DNA from: Cordilura impudica
Lineage: Eukaryota; Arthropoda; Insecta; Diptera; Scathophagidae
DNA length: 64,000 nt
NCBI GenBank assembly: GCA_963682025.1
Contig: OY821518.1
Location: forward strand, 16,208,422-16,272,421
Direction of reading: 5' to 3'
The number at the start of each line of letters is the position of its first letter. The stretch's first letter is position 1. Both the position numbers and the translations under genes were made by a program. The notes under the pieces were generated by a model, which saw only the letters and a list, made by a program, of their open reading frames with translations, did not search any database and was not told the DNA's origin. Below are positions 1-11,337 of this stretch, in pieces.

Positions 1-1524
1 AATTAGATGTAGATGGATTTTCTTCATTTTTTGTAAAAAAAAAATGTAAAATTTCCATTTGCAATCCTCTTCTACATATCTTTAATGAGTTTTTGAAGTC
101 TGGTGAATTTATAAGTGGAAAGTGAGTACCATTGAGCCTATATTCAAAGACGGTAAAAATGTGATGTTGAAAATTATAGACCTATTTCTATAATAACAAT
201 TGTATCGAAAGTTTTTGAGCACATAATCTCTGATAAATTAAAATTTTTAATAAAGTCCTATATAAGTCCATCTCAACATGGGTTTATGAAGGGCAGGTCT
301 ACAACGACTAATTTAGCTATATTTACAAATTATTGTATTACTCACATTGAAAAAGGGTTTCAAATTGATGCGATTTATATGGATTTTAAAAAGGCTTTTG
401 ATAGAGTATCTCATTCACTTTTAGTTGCAAAGTTGCAGTGTATGGGAATACATTCTAATTTTCTTAACTGGATTTTGTCATATTTAACTAAAAGAGTTTC
501 TTTTGTTTGTATTGATGGTGTTAGATCCTATTCGTATTATCCTGTTTCTGGTGTCCCACAGGGTAGTGTTTTAGGGCCATTATTCTTTATACTTTTTATA
601 AATGATATTCAACATTGTTTTCATTACTCAAAATTTCTGCTATGTGCAGATGATTTGAAAATTTACCATAAAATTTCAAATTTTATTCATTCAAGACAAT
701 TACAATCCGACATAGATAGGGTGTTTGATTGGTCGGTTAATAATTGTTTACCTTTTAATATTGGAAAATGTTACCGTATGATGTATCATAGGTGTCCTAC
801 CATAATTTATTATCCTTATGTTCTTGAAAACCTTGTCCTTAACAAGGTTGATGAACATACGGATTTGGGAATCGTTTTTGATAAACAATTAACGTTTATT
901 AATAATATTAATTATATCATTCCGAAATCTTATACAGTCTTAGCATTTATTCGTCGGAATACTCGAGAGTTTAATGATCCGTATACAAAGAAACTTTTAT
1001 ATAATGCTTTTGTCCGTCCGAAATTAGAATATGCTTCATTTATATGGAGTCCATATGTTTCCGTTCATGTTAATCATGTGGAAAAAGTTCAGAATTCAAT
1101 TCATTTTACTGATCCCATTCCTAGTTATTTGGCTCGTTGTAAATTAATTGATCTTCAAACTTTAGAAGTTCGTAGAAATATTTCTTCACTATTATTTATT
1201 CATGGTCTAATAAATGGATCAATAGACTGTCAAATGCTGCTGTCTCTTATTAATTTTCATGCTCCAACTAGGTCACTTAGACAAAATCTATATTTCTATA
1301 TATCTGCTCATAGAACCAAATGCGGTTTATATGAGCCAATTGATAGAGCTTTAAAATTGTTTAATAGTATAAATGATAATTCTTTAATTGATTTTAGTTT
1401 TACTAATTATGTTTTTAAAAACTGTTTAGAACATGTAAATTTTTAGTTATAAGTTTTAGTTTTAAGTTTGTTATCTAGTCTGTAAGGATGTAATTCCAAA
1501 GACTTAAATAAATAAATAAATAAT
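1..1524 (+). mobile_element. LINE (non-LTR retrotransposon), 5' part outside window
   Basis: Reverse-transcriptase coding sequence runs from the first base of the window to a stop near 1446, followed by a short 3' UTR and an (AAAT)n tail at about 1503-1524, which is the usual 3' end of I- and Jockey-type LINEs. Bases 1-285 still encode the start of the RT domain (FEYL-type linker and the PISII-like finger region) but only if the frame is changed between about 100 and 180, so the copy is damaged. The endonuclease part would lie to the left of the window. Confidence 0.85.
286..1446 (+). pseudogene. reverse transcriptase of the LINE, partial
   Basis: An open stretch of 386 codons covers RT palm, thumb and the C-terminal region. 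Visible motifs are the substrate-binding block DFKKAFD at residues 33-39, the GVPQGSVLGP block at 89-98 and a catalytic box reading CADD at 120-123 where YADD or FADD is normal. The C-terminal third has the LSYLAR/ LEVRR and hydrophobic repeats seen at the end of Jockey and I-group ORF2 proteins. The Tyr-to-Cys change in the catalytic box and the frame breaks upstream of 286 argue that this copy is dead. The ATG at 286 is internal to the domain and is not a true start. Family membership (LINE RT) is certain; the clade is not. Confidence 0.85.
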
Positions 1525-1720
1525 GACGAACATATACCCTCTGCACATATACACTCCCATCGATATTGAATTCAATACAAGAAAAAGTTAGTACGAAAGC
1601 TTCTATCGCCTCAAGGATGATTGGTATATTATTTTGAGCAATTCGGTGCATGTTTAGATCCAATGAGTTAATTTCTAATATCATAATATTAAAATTAATA
1701 TTTCAAAATAATTATAATTA

Positions 1721-2099
1721 CTAGCAGATTCCAGCCCTCGAAATTCGAGTGCAAATTCTAGGAAATTTTATTTTTTCATTAAATAAAGACCCTAAAGGTA
1801 TGCTAATCAATTATAGCCAATTCACAAATCAACACAAAAAAACAAACTCATTTTTATTACAAACACATTAACAAATTTTATAAACACACACATAACATAT
1901 GTATAATTTTAAGTATGTGTTAGTAGCAACTTTATATGCAATTTACTCAAAATGAAGGAAAATATTTACAAATCTATAAATTTGCAAATCGGCTAAAGAG
2001 AATTACCTTTCAAATAATATACGTTTAGTCAAAATCGGGATAAAATTGTAGAACAAAATATCGGTCACAAGAAATTTCCTAGCCTATTAATATTATAGA
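1721..2099 (-). mobile_element. CTAG-Helitron, full-length non-autonomous copy
   Basis: Read on the minus strand the element starts TCTATAATATTAATAGGC at 2099 and ends with the palindrome CTCGAATTTCGAG followed by CTGCTAG at 1721. It is flanked by A on its 5' side and T on its 3' side, the Helitron target rule, with no target duplication. It has no coding capacity. Other copies in this window: 25276, 28921, 45385, 48998, 53544 and 61228. Confidence 0.7.
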
Positions 2100-2579
2100 T
2101 ATACGATGCCGTATGCTACGATATTTATGTATAGTAGATATGTTTAAGTTCATACCGGATATAAATATTATATGTCGACTAGGTCTAAAACGAGTCCAAA
2201 ATTTAAGAAAAATTATGTTATTTGAATGTCTTTATAGACATTTATTTGATTAAATAACGGGAATAAACTTTATATGTAACCTATAACTAATAATGCCACT
2301 ATGCAGTAAATTTAAGGCTGTAATGAATAAAAATATACGAAATTCACTAAGATGTGTATAAATATGTATATGGATTTGAGGATACTTTTACCCCTAAATT
2401 CATGATCTCCTCATTTCTAACCATTTTTTTTAACATTAAATTAATGATAATTAAAGGAATTATACATCTAAAACACACAAGTTGAGAATTTCCCTTTTGG
2501 AAAAAAAGTCAGGAAAAATTAAGCAAAAACGCGATTCTAGCAAGATTTCAATAACTGTTTAGACTAGCTTTGCAGACAA
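2100..2579. other. AT-rich spacer, no gene seen
   Basis: About 480 bases of AT-rich sequence between a Helitron and an R5 repeat. I see no ORF with protein-like features, no RNA gene and no clear repeat ends. Confidence 0.4.
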
Positions 2580-3870
2580 TGTAGAACAGCACGTACCCAA
2601 GGGTCCCCAAAGTATTAAGTCGAATTCATAGGGAACATTTGTATGGGGATTTCCCTGACCAGTGTGTGGTCAGTAAAGTGGTCCTTATATGTAAATGAAA
2701 TTGCGATTTTAATAAATGTGAAGTTTGGGGACAACCGGATAAAGAAAATTCGGACCGGAAATCGATTGAAAATTTCAAGTGTGTGTATATTGGGAAAATA
2801 TGACTTTTTTCAGATTTTACGAAAATTTCGTTCTATAGTTTAATTTTGTCGACAAGTTGTTATATGAATCGATATCAGTACTAAATTTTCTTTTCAAAAA
2901 GTTATATGACTTCAGAATCAAATAAAAACTCGCCAAGAAATAACAAATGCCCCAAACCACTTTTGTGCCAAAAAAGAATCTATGTCATGAAATGTGATGA
3001 ACATTTTTTCAACTTTAACAAATTGATTAAAGCCATAACCATTTTTTGTTTCCATACCTATAATTACTCAGATATGAGGTATTTTTGTTAATACCACGTT
3101 GCTAACATATTGCCCAATGAGACCGAAAATGAGAAATGTTTTTGATAAAATTTTGAAAACCCCTTTTTCAAGGTTTAAAAAAATTTCTTAAACAAAATTT
3201 AAAAAAAATGGATCTGGCACTTTAAGGTTTTGTTAAATACATGTTAGATATTAAGTGTGTGATTTTTTTTAGTAAATTCCTCTGCCAGAATTTTTTTTTC
3301 AGAGATTAATTTTTGCGGATTTCAAGAAAAATTAGATTTTTGTGAATGTCCTCTTTCTAAATACTTTGTATCAAAAATTAATTTCCTTCTTTTAAATCTT
3401 ATGTTTTATTTTAATAGCCTAGGGTTTCAGAAAAGAATAATACGACCCCATTAACCCTCTTAGTCATGGGGCCGCATATGACCCCAAGCTAATGAAAGAT
3501 AATTTATTAAAAAAAAGTGCTGTTGAATTTTTAGATGTGATGCTTAAAAAAAACTGTCCATGGTAAAAATTTGGAAGAAATCGAACAACGTTAACCCATT
3601 CCTCACCTATGTCAAACTTTGAATTTTGGCATATTTAAATATATTAATTGTTCTAGTAAACGAGATGAAACCCTTACTATGGGTTGGGAAATAAAATTGG
3701 GAAATAAATGCTGCTGAATTTTGGATTGTAAAATATCTATAGAACAATTTTTTAATTTTCTAGAAATCCGCAAAAAAAATTCTTTATGAAAAAAATTCTG
3801 GCAGGGGAATTATTTAAAAATGCACAGTTAATCTTTAATATATATTTTTAGTAGTTACAAACATCAGCAC
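2580..3870. mobile_element. R5 repeat, copy 1 (unclassified, long internal inverted arms)
   Basis: Shares long stretches with 21302-22840 and 46528-47840: a block with AAATCGATTGAAAATTTCAA, a block with AAATGCCCCA and CACTTTTGTG, then a palindromic GACCCCATTAACCC / GGGTCACATATGACCCC segment near 3443-3483. In copy 2 the left block recurs inverted at the right end. Outer ends and target duplication were not resolved. The ORFs inside are not conserved and are not called. Confidence 0.55.
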
Positions 3871-3920
3871 AAAATCATGAGAACATAGCTGTATTAACGA
3901 AAGAAATTCGATTTTACAAT

Positions 3921-4050
3921 TTATTTTATTTTATTTTATTTTATTTTATTTTATTTTATTTTATTTTATTTTATTTTATTTTATTTTATTTTATTTTATT
4001 TTATTTTATTTTATTTTATTTTATTTTATTTTATTTTATTTTATTTTATT
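3921..4050 (+). repeat. (TTTTA)n microsatellite
   Basis: About 26 uninterrupted copies of the pentamer TTTTA, directly abutting the 5' end of a Hen1 element. Length is likely polymorphic. Confidence 0.97.
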
Positions 4051-4053
4051 TTT

Positions 4054-4796
4054 ATACCACTATACCACTGTATAGTAAGGGCATAATGACTTTGAACTGA
4101 TGCTTGTAACCACTCAAAATATTTGATCTAGACCCATCATTTATTATACCGAATCACTATCTGAGTCTAGCGATGTCCGTCTGTCCGTCCGTCCGTCCGT
4201 CTGTCTGTGAGTCCATGTAAACATTGTAATCAAACTGCAGGTCGCACATATGAAAACGTATTGATGATATTTGGTATATAAGTTTCTATAAGCCATAGCA
4301 TGGATGCTATTGAAATTGATGGAAATCGGTGCATGTTTAGACCTAGTCCCCATACAAATGACCCCTATGAAATCGACTTAAATTGTCATAAAATCCAAAT
4401 TATCCTATAGATCTCGGTCAAATTGGGTTTATGTATGTTTAATACTCACATTAATCAGCAGTCTAAAAATTAACCCAATAGAACAATTCGTAGTCATAGC
4501 CCTCTTATAAAGCTGCTTCCCGATTTTTACTAAAAACTTTCAAAAAACAAAAATATTGCACAGATTTTTCTCAAATTTGGTATTTATATATTTTTGCAGA
4601 AAATATGTGACCTTACCAAATATGGTCAGGAGCGGTCCATTTTGCGACCTAGTCCTCATATAAATATAGCATCCGATATGAACTTTTTCATATCTGCAGC
4701 CAAAAAAATAATAACAATGGCACTCCAATTTGGTTTATGCTTATTTTATATAGCTAATTGATTCCACCTAAGAGATAGGGTCTCTAAACGCATGCC
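4054..4796 (+). mobile_element. Hen1 (Helentron/DINE-1-like), 3' end lost
   Basis: Starts ATACCACTATACCACT, has the (GTCY)n tract at 4172-4208 and the internal blocks common to the family (GTAATCAAACTGCAGGTCGC, AAAGCTGCTTCCCGAT, GATAGGGTCTCTAAACGCAT). It stops just after the last block, so the 3' hairpin AGTCGGTCTAGACCGACT is missing. More diverged than the copies at 55478 and 56302, so older. Confidence 0.7.
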
Positions 4797-4984
4797 GAAC
4801 AATAAAGCCTTAGACAAAATATTTTTCTCAAAATTACCTATAATTAGATATTGTCCACATTAATTTTCCTCCACGTTTAGGAATCTCGATTTTTGCATAA
4901 GAAAACGAAAGCTCGAACAGTGAACACTTTCTCGAATGAATCTACTAAAATGCTCAGATCTTTATAAAATGAAAATGAATAAAT

Positions 4985-5590
4985 GGGGGGTTTCATGTCA
5001 AGTGCACCAACTTTTGAAACCGATGTCTTCCGATCGCGATGAAATTTGCACCAAGGTTAGTCCTATTGGATAGTAGTTCGGACACAATTTTTCAATAAGA
5101 TCGGTCCAGATCTCTCTGAGTTAGAGGGGATCAAAATTTGACATTTTGGCCAAACAGGTGTTTCTTCTCATCCATGTAACTTATTACCTATTGCTCTTAG
5201 AAAATTTTCTCCCAAATAGTTTAGATAGCTATTTCTTCAATATTTCGGAAAAATATACAAAAAAAAAAAGTAAAAAATTTTAGATTTTTTTTTTTTGCTA
5301 AATTAAAGCATTTTTTGCCTTTTTTTCAAAAAGGGCATTTTTTTTTTTTTTTTTTTTTTTCATAAGAAAGCTTAGAATTTTTCCTTTAAGAGCTTTTTGG
5401 TCGCTTAGTGGGATGGGAGTGGGGTATCTATCAAAATAAATGTTTTGTAACTCAAGACAACGGTTTTTCAATTTTTCACAAATGCACTATTTTGAATTTT
5501 TTCCTATTTGTGTCTATAACCTTACAAATAAAACTTATACTGAGAAACTAGACAAAGTAACCTTTCCGAAGGTATGTAACATACCTTCAT
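4985..5590 (+). repeat. left terminal inverted repeat of 4TSD copy 1
   Basis: Pairs with 7141-9035 (mariner removed) nearly base for base from the GGGGG terminus through the inner end around CCTTTCCGAAGGTATGT. Includes two poly-T tracts at 5284-5295 and 5340-5360. Confidence 0.85.
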
Positions 5591-5603
5591 AACATAACAG
5601 AAG

Positions 5604-6831
5604 AAAATGGTTCTCTGTAACCTGAAGGAGTTATTTGCAATATTTCAATCTGAACACGAGGATGTTCGAATTGGCTTCACGAAATTAACCCAAATGAGGC
5701 GTTTTGGCAGAAAGCAGCGGAACTCACACAGTATGCGTTGCATTTAGCATGAAAATGTTAAACTGATGTTAAAGGAAATCAACGTAAAGTATTTAACAGA
5801 TGATTCGGCAGAAGATTTACACGATTACCGCGATTGCCTTAAATTGACTATGTGTCCTATTGTAACAACTTCTTGCCACTTAGGTGAATGTACCAATTGC
5901 CCGAAAACCACATTCATCAAAGAAAATTTAATCAACTCTTTAGACCGAGAATATATAGAGGAGGTCAAATTTGATTCTTGGATTCAGACTGACAGATGCA
6001 CATTGAAAACAATCATTTTAAATGTGGATGATTTTGTGGAAGAAATGTGTACAGGATTGCTAAACTTGAGAAACCATGACTTTTTAGTCAAAGAGCAATG
6101 GTCATTCTTGAAGGATTTGAAGATACATTTGAAGTCTGGTGAATTCGTTATTTCATATGATTTCGCAGAAAACTATAAATATGTTCTTCAGGATGCCATA
6201 CAAGCATTCCATTTCAATAACGACCAAGCAACTATATTCACAGTAGTTATTTACTACATGAAAGATGAAAAACTGGAACACAAACGTATGGCAATCATAT
6301 CCGACGACTTAAAACATGATAGCGTTGCAGTTTATGAGTACCACAAGAGAATACTAAAATTTCTAAAATCTAAATTTACACTAAAGAAGGTATACTACGT
6401 TTCGGACGGAGCTCGTCAACATTTTAAAAACAAAAGTAGCTTGGCAAATCTTATGCCCATGAAAAAGATTTTGGAATGCCAGCTGAGTGGCATTTTCATC
6501 CTACTGCTCATGGTAAAGGAGCATGTGATGGTATTGGAGCAAACCTTAAAAGAAATGCAGCGAAGTATAGCCTCCAGTGCTCTCATCAAGATCGCATCTT
6601 AGATGCGACTGCTTTATTCCACTGAAGAGCAGATTCGATGCTGCGGTAGCAATCGATGGCACCGCTCAATACCATGCTTTTATACCGCTTGTCGATGGAA
6701 GACTCAAGTTGAAAAAGTTTTCTGCCTCTATTCAATGCGATTTCTTTCCAAAGACAACAAATAAACCAGCAGCGAAATCAACAGCTGAACCTAGTAACGC
6801 CAAGAAAGGATTGACAAAAAAAACGCAGTAA
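5604..6831 (+). pseudogene. broken transposase of the 4TSD element
   Basis: The largest open piece is 5766-6602 and a second frame covers 6577-6831. Conserved blocks shared with the copy at 17503-19492 are: a Cys pattern C-x5-C-x2-C (HLGECTNCP), SYDFAENY, the NNDQATIF block, IISDDLKHD and YVSDGARQHFKNK. A third frame beginning near 6477 reads AEWHF then AHGKGACDGIGANLKR, the best-conserved block of this protein family, so a frameshift lies just before it. Upstream, 5609-5765 continues the homology (LKELFAIFQSEHEDVRIGF) but with a frame break near 5735. Compared with copy 2 about 30 residues are missing between the AHGKG block and the C-terminal block. Dead copy; the protein would be a DNA transposase with an RNase H-like core by inference. 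Confidence 0.7.
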
Positions 6832-7638
6832 GGCAACAAAAAAGCTGGATGAAAGACTGGGTATTTAAAAATTTACAAGACTTAAATACTTCATCAGCTA
6901 CAATAAATTAAGTATAAAAATAGTTATGATATAAATGGATCTAATGCAATTAAGATTAAATTTTAATAAATTATTTATCTTTTTATTTTTAATATTATTA
7001 TTATTATACATTAATTTAATTATTATTAAAAATAAATAAAAAATAATAATTTTTCAACATTTCTATAGAAAAAAAGCAATTTTTTCCTGAGGTTAATATA
7101 TTCTGAGTATTACAGTATCGAGGGTGTAAAATTTTAGTTAGGTATGTTATATACCTTCGGAAAGTTTAGTTTGTCTAGTTTCTCAGTATAAGTTTTATTT
7201 GTAAGGCTTTAGACACAAATAGGAAAAAATTCAAAATAGTGCATTTGTGAAAAATTGAAAAACCGTTGTCTTGAGTTACAAAACATTTATTTTGATAGAT
7301 ATCCCACTCCCATCCCACTAAGCGACCAAAAAGCTCTTAAAGGAAAAATCCTAAGCTTTCTTATGAAAAAAAAAATGGCCTTTTTGAAAAAAAGGCAAAA
7401 ATGCTTTAATTTAGCAAAACAAAAGTCTACAATTTTTTTTTTTTTTTTTTGAAGTATTTTTTTCCGAAAAATTGAAGAAATAGCTATCTAAACTATTTGG
7501 GAGAAAATTTTCTAAGAACAATAGGTAATAAGTTACAAGGATGGGAAAAAACACCTGTTTGGCCAAAATGTCAAATTTTGATTCCCTCTAACTCAAAAAA
7601 ATCCGGACCGATATTGTTGAAAAATTGTGTCTAAACTA

Positions 7639-8944
7639 ACGGGTGATTTTTTAAGAGCTTGATAACTTTTTTTTAAAAAAAAACGCATAAAATTTGCAAA
7701 ATCTCATCGGTTCTTTATTTGAAACGTTAGATTGGTCCATGACATTTACTTTTTGAAGATAATTTCATTTAAATGTTGACCGCGGCTGCGTCTTAGGTGG
7801 TCCATTCGGAATGTCCAATTTTGGGCAACTTTTTCGAGCATTTCGGCCGGAATAGCCCGAATTTCTTCGGAAATGTTGTCTTCCAAAGCTGGAATAGTTG
7901 CTGGCTTATTTCTGTAGACTTTAGACTTGACGTAGCCCCACAAAAAATAGTCTAAAGGCGTCAAATCGCATGATCTTGGTGGCCAACTTACCGGTCCATT
8001 TCTTGAGATGAATTGTTCTCCGAAGTTTTCCCTCAAAATGGCCATAGAATCGCGAGCTGTGTGGCATGTAGCGCCATCTTGTTGAAACCACATGTCAACC
8101 AAGTTCAGTTCTTCCATTTTTGGCAACAAAAAGTTTGTTAGCATCGAACGATAGCGATCGCCATTCACCGTAACGTTGCGTCCAACAGCATCTTTGAAAA
8201 AATACGGTCCAATGATTCCACCAGCGTACAAACCACACCAAACAGTGCATTTTTCGGGATGCATGGGCAGTTCTTGAACGGCTTCTGGTTGCTCTTCACT
8301 CCAAATACGGCAATTTTGCTTATTTACGAAGCCATTCAACCAGAAATGAGCCTCATCGCTGAACAAAATTTGTCGATAAAAAAGCGGATTTTCTGCCAAC
8401 TTTTCTAGGGCCCATTCACTGAAAATTAGACGTTGTGGCAGATCGTTCGGCTTCAGTTCTTGCACGAGCTGTATTTTATACGGTTTTACACCAAGATCTT
8501 TGCGTAAAATCTTCCATGTGGTCGAATAACACAAACCCAATTGCTGCGAACGGCGACGAATCGACATTTCACGGTCTTCAGTAACACTCTCAGAAACAGA
8601 CGCAATATTCTCTTCTGTACGCACTGTACGCATTCGTGTGGTTGGTTTAATGTCCAATAAAGTAAACTGAGTGCGAAACTTGGTCACAATCGCATTAATT
8701 GTTTGCTCACTTGGTCGATTATGTAGACCATAAATCGGACGTAAAGCGCGAAACACATTTCGAACCGAACACTGATTTTGGTAATAAAATTCATTGATTT
8801 GCAAGCGTTGCTCGTTAGTAAGTCTATTCATGATGAAATGTCAAAGCATACTGAGCATCTTTCTCTTTGACACCATGTCTGAAATCCCACGTGATCTGTC
8901 AAATACTAATGCATGAAAATCCTAACCTCAAAAAAATCACCCGT
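7639..8944 (-). mobile_element. mariner-type transposon, DD41D (rosa-like), apparently intact
   Basis: 1306 bp, flanked by TA at 7637-7638 and 8945-8946. Inverted ends ACGGGTGATTTTTT on both sides, then diverging (TAAGAGCTTG on the left, TGAGGTTAGG on the right). It carries a complete transposase ORF on the minus strand. The intact ORF, matching ends and clean TA duplication inside a decayed host element suggest a recent insertion. Confidence 0.92.
7746..8831 (-). CDS. mariner transposase, DD41D (rosa-like)
   Basis: A 361-residue uninterrupted protein from a clear ATG at 8831. It should bind the element's inverted ends and cut and paste it at TA sites. The N-terminal about 120 residues contain two helix-turn-helix-like segments (NEQRLQINEFYYQ onward, and MSIRRRSQQLGLCYSTTWKIL). 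The catalytic triad is visible as D159 (LFSDEAHF), D252 (FQQDGATCHTAR) and D294 (DLTPLDYFLWG). The spacing between the second and third aspartates is 41 residues, which is the hallmark of the rosa group rather than the 34 of classic mariners or 37 of maT. All blocks expected of the family are present and length is normal. Possibly functional; expression cannot be judged. It lies antisense to its host element and leaves only about 113 bp before its start codon to the right end. Confidence 0.9.
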   Translation of the reverse strand: MNRLTNEQRLQINEFYYQNQCSVRNVFRALRPIYGLHNRPSEQTINAIVTKFRTQFTLLDIKPTTRMRTVRTEENIASVSESVTEDREMSIRRRSQQLGLCYSTTWKILRKDLGVKPYKIQLVQELKPNDLPQRLIFSEWALEKLAENPLFYRQILFSDEAHFWLNGFVNKQNCRIWSEEQPEAVQELPMHPEKCTVWCGLYAGGIIGPYFFKDAVGRNVTVNGDRYRSMLTNFLLPKMEELNLVDMWFQQDGATCHTARDSMAILRENFGEQFISRNGPVSWPPRSCDLTPLDYFLWGYVKSKVYRNKPATIPALEDNISEEIRAIPAEMLEKVAQNWTFRMDHLRRSRGQHLNEIIFKK

Positions 8945-9083
8945 TACTATCCAATAGGACTAACCTTGGTGTAAATTTCATCCCGATCGGAAGACATCGG
9001 TTTCAAAAGTTGGTGCACTTGACATGAAATCCCCCATATAAATAAAGCTGCGATTTTTTATTCTTAACCCAAAGAAGAATACA

Positions 9084-9750
9084 GACCCTATACAAGCATG
9101 TGGTCAGGGTATAACGGCCTTTTGTTGATGTTTGTAACTACTAAAAGTATTTGACCTGAAATCGGCTCAGTAAGTGATTCTGAGTCGATTAAGCCATGTC
9201 CGTCCATCCGTTCGTCTATCCGTATGTCAGTCCGTCTGTGTATCTAGGTAAACCTTGTTATCAACATACAGATCGCAAATATGAATATATTTTGATGAAA
9301 TTTGGTATCTGAGCTTTCATCGGCCATATGACGAACGTTGTTGAAATTGGTGAATATCGGTTCATGTTTACACCTAGTCTCCATACAAATGAGCCATATG
9401 GGATAGACTAGAATTGTCATAAGGCACAAATTGTTATATAGAGCATGATCAAATTTGGTTGGTTTGTGTTTATTACACCAATTAATGGGTAGTTTAATAA
9501 TAAACCCTCTTGGATATTTCTTCGTCATAGCCCCCCGTATAAAGCTGCTCCCCGATTTTCTTTTAAATTTATTAAAAAACAAAGTTATTGCACTGATTTT
9601 CCTCAAATTTGGTTTGTATTTGTTTCCGCAAAAAGTATGGTCAGGACCGGTCCATGTAAATATAGCATCCGACATGAACTTTTTCGTTTCTGCAGGCAAA
9701 ATATAAAATAATAACACTGCTACTCAAATTTAGTTTATGCTTATTTTACA
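9084..9750 (+). mobile_element. Hen1, diverged copy without 3' hairpin
   Basis: Begins near CCCTATACAAGCATGTGGTCAGGGTATA, has the (GTCY)n-like tract at 9198-9240 and internal family blocks through GTTTATGCTTATTTTACA. The terminal hairpin and TTACTTG are absent. One of the more diverged copies. Confidence 0.6.
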
Positions 9751-9879
9751 ATAAAAGTAATTTTACTTATTTTAAGATACCTCCATTTGAAAAATACAAT
9801 AGTATTATTGGAAATAAGAAAAGAGTAAATTTTCGACAATGTTATAAACGTCTATCTATTAAATAAAGATCATTAACCT

Positions 9880-10321
9880 TTGATTTAGCAAGGATTTGAA
9901 TTTACCCAAAGTGTACATTTATTTTATATGAATTTTAGTTAAGTTCTGGAAGTGTCTGTGTTGTAACGTTATCTTTAAGTATTAAGCAAGGTTTTCCCAA
10001 ACTGCATCCGCCCTTTTCCGTTTCACTTAAGATAACCTTCTCAAATATGGTCTGCCGAAACTTCCGCAATACCGGACACATACATAAGAAATGTTGTAAA
10101 GTCTCCATCACATTCATATTACACATTTTACAAAGTTTTTCTTCATTTAACACACCATAGGTGTTATAATTTAACTTAATTAGCCCACACCTTGCTTTAA
10201 ATATCCAGGCTATTTTAGCTTAATTCATATTGTCGGTGAAATTACTTTTACCTCTCGTATGGTCTAATGACCCTCGAGCAAATTGATTGGTTTTGTAAAT
10301 ATGTGTAGTAGGCTTACAGCC
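9880..10321 (-). mobile_element. LINE, C-terminal/3' piece of the split minus-strand copy
   Basis: On the minus strand the frame reads a Cys/His cluster CKMCNMNVMETLQHFLCMCP, typical of the C-terminal zinc-binding knuckle at the end of LINE ORF2 proteins, preceded by IFKARCGLIKLNY. A stop follows near 9935. Orientation and position make it the downstream end of the LINE whose RT lies at 11758-12569 and whose linker lies at 20764-21300; the link is inference. Confidence 0.65.
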
Positions 10322-11337
10322 ATTTTTTTTTTTGAACTTCAAGAGGTGCGGGTCGAATTATTATGACGCTGGATTTAAAACTTTAGTGCGCAAAATTTGG
10401 GCCAAATCGGACAATGCTTTCTGGACGCGCATTAAGTTCAAAGTTCTAATATGAATTAATATGTAAAAATTATCAAAAAATAACCGTTTTTCACAAAAAT
10501 TTTGATATTAAAATTGCGTTTCAATTAAATTAATTAAATAAACCGGTTGAAAAACAGCCAAGTCATATCAAGTTCCCCAGCCAATAAATGCGCCGCAGAC
10601 CATTTGATTAAGATAATCGAGCTCACATTTTTAACGACATTGAAATAATTTACAACACCAATATTTTTGCATTCTCCTGATCACGGAATGATCTTGTGTA
10701 AAGTATTTTGCATCTCGTCTATTATTATGCCGTTCTAAATTAATGTCAAAAGGGTACGTATTTTTTAGCACTATTTCAAACCTCCAATTTTACTTTTTAA
10801 AAAATTTTGTTCAAGAAATTGCCCGAAGTCAACGATCGGACTTTAAAGTCTTATTAAGAAAATATATGTGATGAGAAATGCCGAATATTGTAGGAATCCT
10901 GTGCTTAATTTGGCGAAGGCAGCGTTTTTATTTCAGCGGATTTGAAGAAAAATAAGATTTTTCATTCTTTTTAAACTTTTAGGCTATATCTTTTTGGTGT
11001 TTTCATGTGTCAAATATCTTTTGTCGAAATATTATACTACTTGATACAGGTTCTCAATCCTATAAATTAAGGTTAAATTGAAAGACTATAAATTGTCCCC
11101 CTTTGAGGTCAAATGTCAAATTTAAGGATATTTAAATTTTTTTTAAACAAAATATCGAAATAATATATATTTGTGGTAGGATTTCGATAAAACTTGTTGA
11201 TAATGTATTAATAATTCTAGAAAATAATATTCTGGACTTATTTTCTGAAACTAACACGGGGGGTACTCAAAATGTGTCCTAATTTTAATTTTTTTTCTCA
11301 GAATTATTATATTCATATAAAGATATATCGAGGGTGG
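10322..11337. other. unassigned AT-rich sequence inserted in the LINE
   Basis: About 1 kb between two pieces of the same minus-strand LINE, beginning with a T12 run. No ORF over 60 residues looks like a protein and no termini were recognised. Probably an old insertion, perhaps carrying the Hen1 3' half that follows. Confidence 0.35.

Larger units (their letters stand above)
4985..9035 (+). mobile_element. 4TSD element copy 1, decayed DNA transposon with 0.6-kb inverted repeats
   Basis: Outer ends are inverted copies of GGGGG(G/A)TTTCATGTCAAG and the inversion continues for about 600 bp on each side (4985-5590 and 7141-9035, the right arm broken by a mariner). Flanking 4-mers are AAAT and ATAT; if the boundary is moved 2 bp outward they become a perfect ATAA/ATAA pair. 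A broken transposase reading frame lies between the arms. The ends resemble those of copy 2 at 16747-20360 (GGG then TTCCATGTCAA), so the two are relatives. Superfamily is not certain: the 4-bp duplication fits Sola-type elements, but that is inference. Confidence 0.75.
7141..9035 (-). repeat. right terminal inverted repeat of 4TSD copy 1, interrupted by mariner
   Basis: Host arm sequence is 7141-7638 and 8947-9035 once the mariner and one TA copy are removed. The interrupted site, read against the uninterrupted left arm, is GGATAGTAGTT, so the empty site is directly visible in the same element. Confidence 0.85.

Noticed and set aside
286..1446. Reading the 386-codon frame as a host gene
   Set aside because: Clear LINE RT motifs, AAAT tail and frame breaks upstream identify it as a retrotransposon.
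3921..4050. CRISPR-like direct repeats
   Set aside because: A simple TTTTA microsatellite; no spacer-repeat structure anywhere in the window, which is eukaryotic.
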